Source: Artocarpus heterophyllus
Taxonomy: Eukaryota > Streptophyta > Magnoliopsida > Rosales > Moraceae
Length of the DNA: 64,000 nt
Assembly (NCBI GenBank): GCA_025403435.1
Contig: CM046353.1
Coordinates: 23,928,714-23,992,713 of the forward strand
Reading direction: 5' to 3'
Within the stretch, counting starts at the first letter, position 1. Each line of letters opens with the position of its first letter. The position numbers were made by a program, and so were the translations under genes. The notes under the pieces were generated by a model. It saw only the letters and a program-made list of their open reading frames with translations, was not told where the DNA came from and searched no databases. Below are positions 60,001 through 64,000 of this stretch, one piece after another.

Positions 60001-61029
60001 AAAATAAAGATGGACATCTCCCACTGCTTCCGCTGAGACCAAGGATCCATCGCCCATCCGAAGCGTTAAGTCTTCACGAAGTAGACTTCTCGTTTCTTTG
60101 AATCCCTGCAGAGAAACACAAACATGATTAGTTGCACCGGAATCTATGACCCAAATGTCACTGGATTCCTCAACCAAACAAGTTTCTAAATATAGAAGAT
60201 CACACCTACCTCCCTTGGAAAGGAAGTCCTTGCAATGCTTCTTTATATGCCCGACCTTACCACAAAAGAAGCACTTAAGCTTCTTTGGGTTCTTCTTTTT
60301 CTTCTTCTTGCTCTTGGTAGCAATAGGAATAGAAGACTTCCCACTTTTGGCCCGTTGCTTCTTTCCATTCCCAGAGTTAGGATTGGAACCAGAAGCAGCT
60401 ACCATATTGGCCTCTCCACCAGCAGGAGACTCCCTGATCAGCAGTTCAAACTCTTGTAACTGTTTCATCAGTTCTGTCAAGGTCATATCCCGTCTATTGC
60501 TTAGATTAAAAGTAGCTCTAAACGGAATAAATTCCTTAGACAGAGTCTCAAAGACCATAGTCATCTGAGTTTCAGCATCGATGTCGGCTCCATTGGTTTG
60601 AGCCTCAGCGAGGTAACCCATGACCAACATCATGTGCTCCTTTACAGATGTCCCCGGTCTCTATCTACAGTTTAAGAGTTTCCGAAGCGCCCCTTGCCGC
60701 TTTGTTATGGCCTGGCCTCCAAACATGTCCTCAAGATTATCCAAGATCTGCTTCGCAGTCTCATAATCCTGATGTTGAGCCTGCAGCACGTTATTCATGC
60801 TAGCCATAACATAGCAGCGGGCCTGATCATTAGCATCTTTCCAGCGGTCGTACGCTTGGAATTGCTCATTACTTGAGTCTCCCGTAGGCTCGGGAGGACA
60901 AGGAGTTGTCAGAACATATTTCAGTTTCTCAAAGGAAAGGACGATGTCCAGGTTCCGTTTCCAATCATTATAGTTCTCACCGGTTAATTGGTTTTTGTCA
61001 AGTATCGATGATAAAGCGTTTTTAGACAT
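57076..61029 (-). pseudogene. Copia F gag-pol, one frame with two nonsense codons
   Basis: The ATG at 61029 (MSKNALSSILDKNQ) opens a single frame of 1,317 residues to the stop at 57076. Approximate residues are: gag 1-250; Lys-rich run and zinc knuckle [14 protein letters not shown] 253-266; protease DSGATN 296-301; integrase zinc site H436, H441, C467, C470; integrase D497, D560, E596 with 35 residues between the last two; RT YVDD 989-992; RNase H from about 1150 with [10 protein letters not shown] and HIDRKYHVIKDF. Only TAG at 60661-60663 (codon 123) and TAA at 57616-57618 (codon 1138) interrupt it, with no frameshift. In the RT approach KPIRSKW replaces the sister reading KPIGCKW. As it stands it gives a truncated product. 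All other catalytic motifs look normal. Confidence 0.95.
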
Positions 61030-62684
61030 TTTCAATCTACAAATAAAGAATCATATACCAAACATAAGCAAACATATATAATAATTTAGTAAGATAACAC
61101 AATCATGTAAAATCATACAAATGTGTTTATGTGTCAAAACCTTGAAAATATCACAACCTTACAACGATAATTCCCAACTCAGAATTCAACAAGCTCCTAG
61201 GGGAGTCATGCCAAATTCAATCAGGAACACGGATCCCCTCCTGATTAATATATGCCATCCAGGACCCGTATGATCCAGCATATACTAATAATCGTTTCTT
61301 TGGCCATTAATTTTATTAACAGAGCTCCTAGGGGAGGTTAATAATAAAATTAACGTGAGTGTATAACCACCGTTTTAATATTTTATCCATGATTTATAAT
61401 CACCACCTAGGGGTGTGCAACCATAAATCATACTAAAATACCTTATCCTTTCAGAGATCCAATCTGGTACATGATAGAAATCCCTTCCTAGGGGTTGGGA
61501 CCATCATGTTCTTCCTATGGACCAACGATGGAGGCCTTAGGTTCTCTCTTCGAAAACCTTCTCCCACTCAATCTTTTGAAGTCAAGGTTTTATTTTAAAA
61601 TTATGCATGAACAATTTTAATATGAGCGGCACTCCCTATTCTATATGACATGTTATCAATATACATGGTAAATCATATTATAATGCAGACAAGCAAAGCA
61701 ATCAAGCAAAGCTACAAGCATAATAATAATAATAACCGTAATATTATGGTTCCACCCTAGAGAATAGAAAAAACTAAGATTACAAGAGAATAATCGAGAC
61801 ATTTATCGATTCTTCATCCTTGAATCCTCAAGCTGTATCATTCTTCATGTAATATCCATCTTCAAGTCCTCAATCCCGTATGAATCGAACACTTCATATT
61901 TCCGGTCATATCCAAATTTAATGTTTCTCAGAATCGTCCCAAAAATAAAATTAAAACTGCACTGGAAAAATCACACCTTTTCTGGACACCTGGCAGCTCT
62001 CGGTCGGTAGGCCGATCTTGGTGATCGGTCTGCCGATCATGGAGGTTCGGCCTGCCAAACATGAAGGTTCGGCCTGCCGGCAGAGCACCAAAATTTCTGC
62101 CCCACTGTCGGCCTGCCGGACTGTACGTTCGGCCTGCTGATGTGTGACCTTCGGCCTGCCGAACTGTGAGGTCCGGCATGCCGACCGAGCAGAAAACCTT
62201 CAATCCAGAAAATACAATTTTAATGCAATTCATCAATTTTATTTTCAACAATTCAAAAACATAAAATTAGAGACTCAGGAAATACCTGGAGGCGCCATCA
62301 TCAATCTTTAAGTTCCGACTTCTCGTTCCGTCTTCTCCGAATAATTATTTAATTACAAAATTCTTACAAATTAAAAATTAAATAATAATTCCAAGACGGA
62401 GATGATAGTCCGCCATCTAATTACATGAAAAACCTAGATACACATTCTAACCTCTAAGGAACCATAACCGGTATTAATTAATTAATAAATAATTAAACAA
62501 CAATTTAATCAACCATAATTAATTAATAAACATTCACCATATAATCCATGACAACATATATATTATATAGAAACCTAGAGTGCCGTCTCTCTATAAAATT
62601 TAATTCAAGCATTGGAGAGATTAAGATCACAAAATTTATGCATATAACATGATCACAAACTTGCAAATTTATGAAAAAACCTCG
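61030..62684 (-). other. Copia F leader with hairpin array and palindrome cluster
   Basis: Hairpins at about 61183-61218, 61244-61289, 61307-61353, 61388-61432, 61466-61511 and 61529-61545, in the same order as in copia B. The GC-rich palindrome cluster is at 62003-62190 with about nine units. Both features are preserved in this youngest copy. Confidence 0.85.
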
Positions 62685-62696
62685 TCTCTGATACCA
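62685..62696 (-). promoter_or_regulatory. Primer-binding site of copia F
   Basis: TCTCTGATACCA on + gives TGGTATCAGAGA. The last base and those beyond differ from the TGGTATCAGAGCC seen in copia B and C, leaving 11 matched bases to initiator tRNA-Met. Confidence 0.88.
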
Positions 62697-62698
62697 AT

Positions 62699-64000
62699 TG
62701 TTGGAAATAAAGTGCGCAGCGGAATTTTTTTAAAATTTTTCATCAGAGTAATTTCCAAAACACAAGTTTGACATGTTATATGTATAAATTAAACAGATCT
62801 TACTAACCTCAGTATGCCGAAGAACCTCCGCGACCTGTGTAGAGAAGTAACATTCCAGAAGAGCCTCAACCAACTGGTCTTCTTTGCTATTCTCTATCCA
62901 CAACCGGAGTGAGTGTGGGCTCACACGTACAGCTCTTCCACCGGTGACTCTCCTTCCAACCAATAGAGAGAACCCAAAGCTAGTGTTCGTGATTTGTGAA
63001 CAAAAGCTCTCAGGGAGTTTTCAGATGCTCACTAGAAGAGTATCACTCTTAATCTCTCAAATTGATCTTAGTAAATCATTAGACTCACTCCCTTTTTATA
63101 CCTATTGGTCCTTGGGGTCAGTCCATATCAGATTAGGTCTCAAAAATCGAAACAGAATCAAGTTCAGATCAATATCTGATAAGATACGCGTGAAAAACGC
63201 GTAATCTTAGCTGTCGCGGTCGGCATGCCGAACTGTGAGATAGGCAGGCCGAACTTTCTGATCGGCAGGCCGAACTGCCGAGAAAAAATCTCCGCGAATC
63301 TTTTATTTTCCACCCGAGATTCTAAAGGATAAAGTCTCAGTTTTGATTCAAATAGCCCAATAGAAAAGATATCTGATCAAAACAAACTTTTTCAAGCTAA
63401 TCTCTAAGAAAATAAATCAATTCACAATAATTCTACAAGTTTATCTTGTTCTAATTGTCCAAAATTAAAACAACCGATAAACAGACAAGAATTATCCGAA
63501 CGCCATAATTCAACAAGTTCATCTTGAACTAATTTCTTACATAATTAATTCAACCGATAAACAGACATGAATTATTTGATTCTTATAAATTTTAAACCAA
63601 TCTGATAAATCCGACATAAGTCACCAATTATTGGAAAAGCACGCCGTGTCGTTACAGGATTTTGTGAGCTAGCAAAGGGGACCAAAATGGACCTATAAAG
63701 TTCAAGCTCATGATAATTATGAAACCCAATATCCCAGATATACATTTCACAATTATCAACTCCAACGCTACTCCACTAAAAGCTTGGAGCTGCACTCTCG
63801 AACTTTATAGAATTACGAAGCTCGTGTAGCTAAGTCTCCATGACATATCATAGTGTATCGCATCCCCATATGATCATCCATAATCGGCTTAAGGACAAGT
63901 TCTGTCTTACCTTCCCGATTATTTTTATCTTACGTTCCATTGTCTCACCATTAGAAAACTTACCATCCAAAGATAGTATACCATTCGGTTACACCTATGT
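62699..64000 (-). repeat. 5' LTR of copia F (cut by window edge)
   Basis: Starts TGTTGGAAATAAAGTGCGC and matches the 3' LTR closely to the last base shown. The palindrome cluster is at about 63218-63283. The U3 start and the outer flank are outside the window. Confidence 0.95.

Larger units (their letters stand above)
55048..64000 (-). mobile_element. Copia element F, young and nearly intact
   Basis: Minus-strand copia: 3' LTR 55048-57061, polypurine tract 57062-57072, gag-pol 57076-61029, leader 61030-62684, primer site 62685-62696, 5' LTR from 62699 past the window end. By eye the two LTRs show about nine substitutions and one indel in the roughly 1.3 kb visible in both, so insertion is recent relative to the others here. 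It is inserted 9 bp outside the TGATACCA part of the gypsy G2 primer site (flank GAGCT). The right target duplication lies beyond the window. Confidence 0.95.

Noticed and set aside
62730..62963. Frame of about 78 codons in the R-U5 part of copia LTRs (SPHSLRLWIENSKEDQLVEA type; also 15099-15335, 22724-22960, 34493-34807)
   Set aside because: It opens with TTG, not ATG, in these copies, and its conservation is explained by LTR similarity. It lies in the transcript leader but I see no usable start.

Overview
This window is plant nuclear DNA made almost entirely of long-terminal-repeat (LTR) retrotransposons. I found no intact cellular gene, tRNA, rRNA or CRISPR array. A flowering plant is inferred from three things: Ty1/copia and Ty3/gypsy polyproteins of plant type, primer-binding sites matching initiator tRNA-Met, and AT-rich noncoding DNA. 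The species cannot be named from the sequence.

Two families dominate. The copia family (Angela/Tork-like by its RT and RNase H) has LTRs of about 2.0 kb beginning TGTTAGACAT and ending TTTCCAACA, a leader of about 1.6 kb, and one gag-pol frame of about 1,317 codons. The gypsy family (Tekay/Del-like chromovirus) has LTRs of about 2.2 kb (TG...CA) and a gag-PR-RT-RH-IN-chromodomain order.

Layout: (1) 1-1566, truncated copia pol A, cut exactly at the LTR of copia B. (2) 1567-11315, full-length but decayed copia B (+). (3) 11316-14376, older non-LTR DNA containing a tandem array of about 85 bp units and an A-rich stretch. (4) 14377-43842, gypsy G1 (- strand) flanked by an exact 5-bp target duplication CCACA. 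Its 3' LTR is split by copia E (14587-34756, +, exact duplication AGGGT). E itself contains a minus-strand copia C with a fragment D (15071-25040) and a solo LTR in gag (26182-28216). (5) 43843-48148, nested-element-free DNA with no recognisable gene. (6) 48149-55047, gypsy G2 (-), whose primer-binding site is hit by (7) copia F (-, 55048 to beyond 64000). F is the youngest and best preserved element: its gag-pol is one frame with only two nonsense codons, and its LTRs differ at about 10 sites over the 1.3 kb visible in both.

Two structures are not explained by the usual annotation. The copia leader carries a string of five or six consecutive inverted repeats, most with a CCTA/CCTAGG apex, present in all four leader copies. 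Clusters of a GC-rich palindrome (TTCGGC-CT-GCCGAA) recur in the copia U3 just upstream of the TATA box, in the copia leader, and in the LTRs of the unrelated gypsy family.
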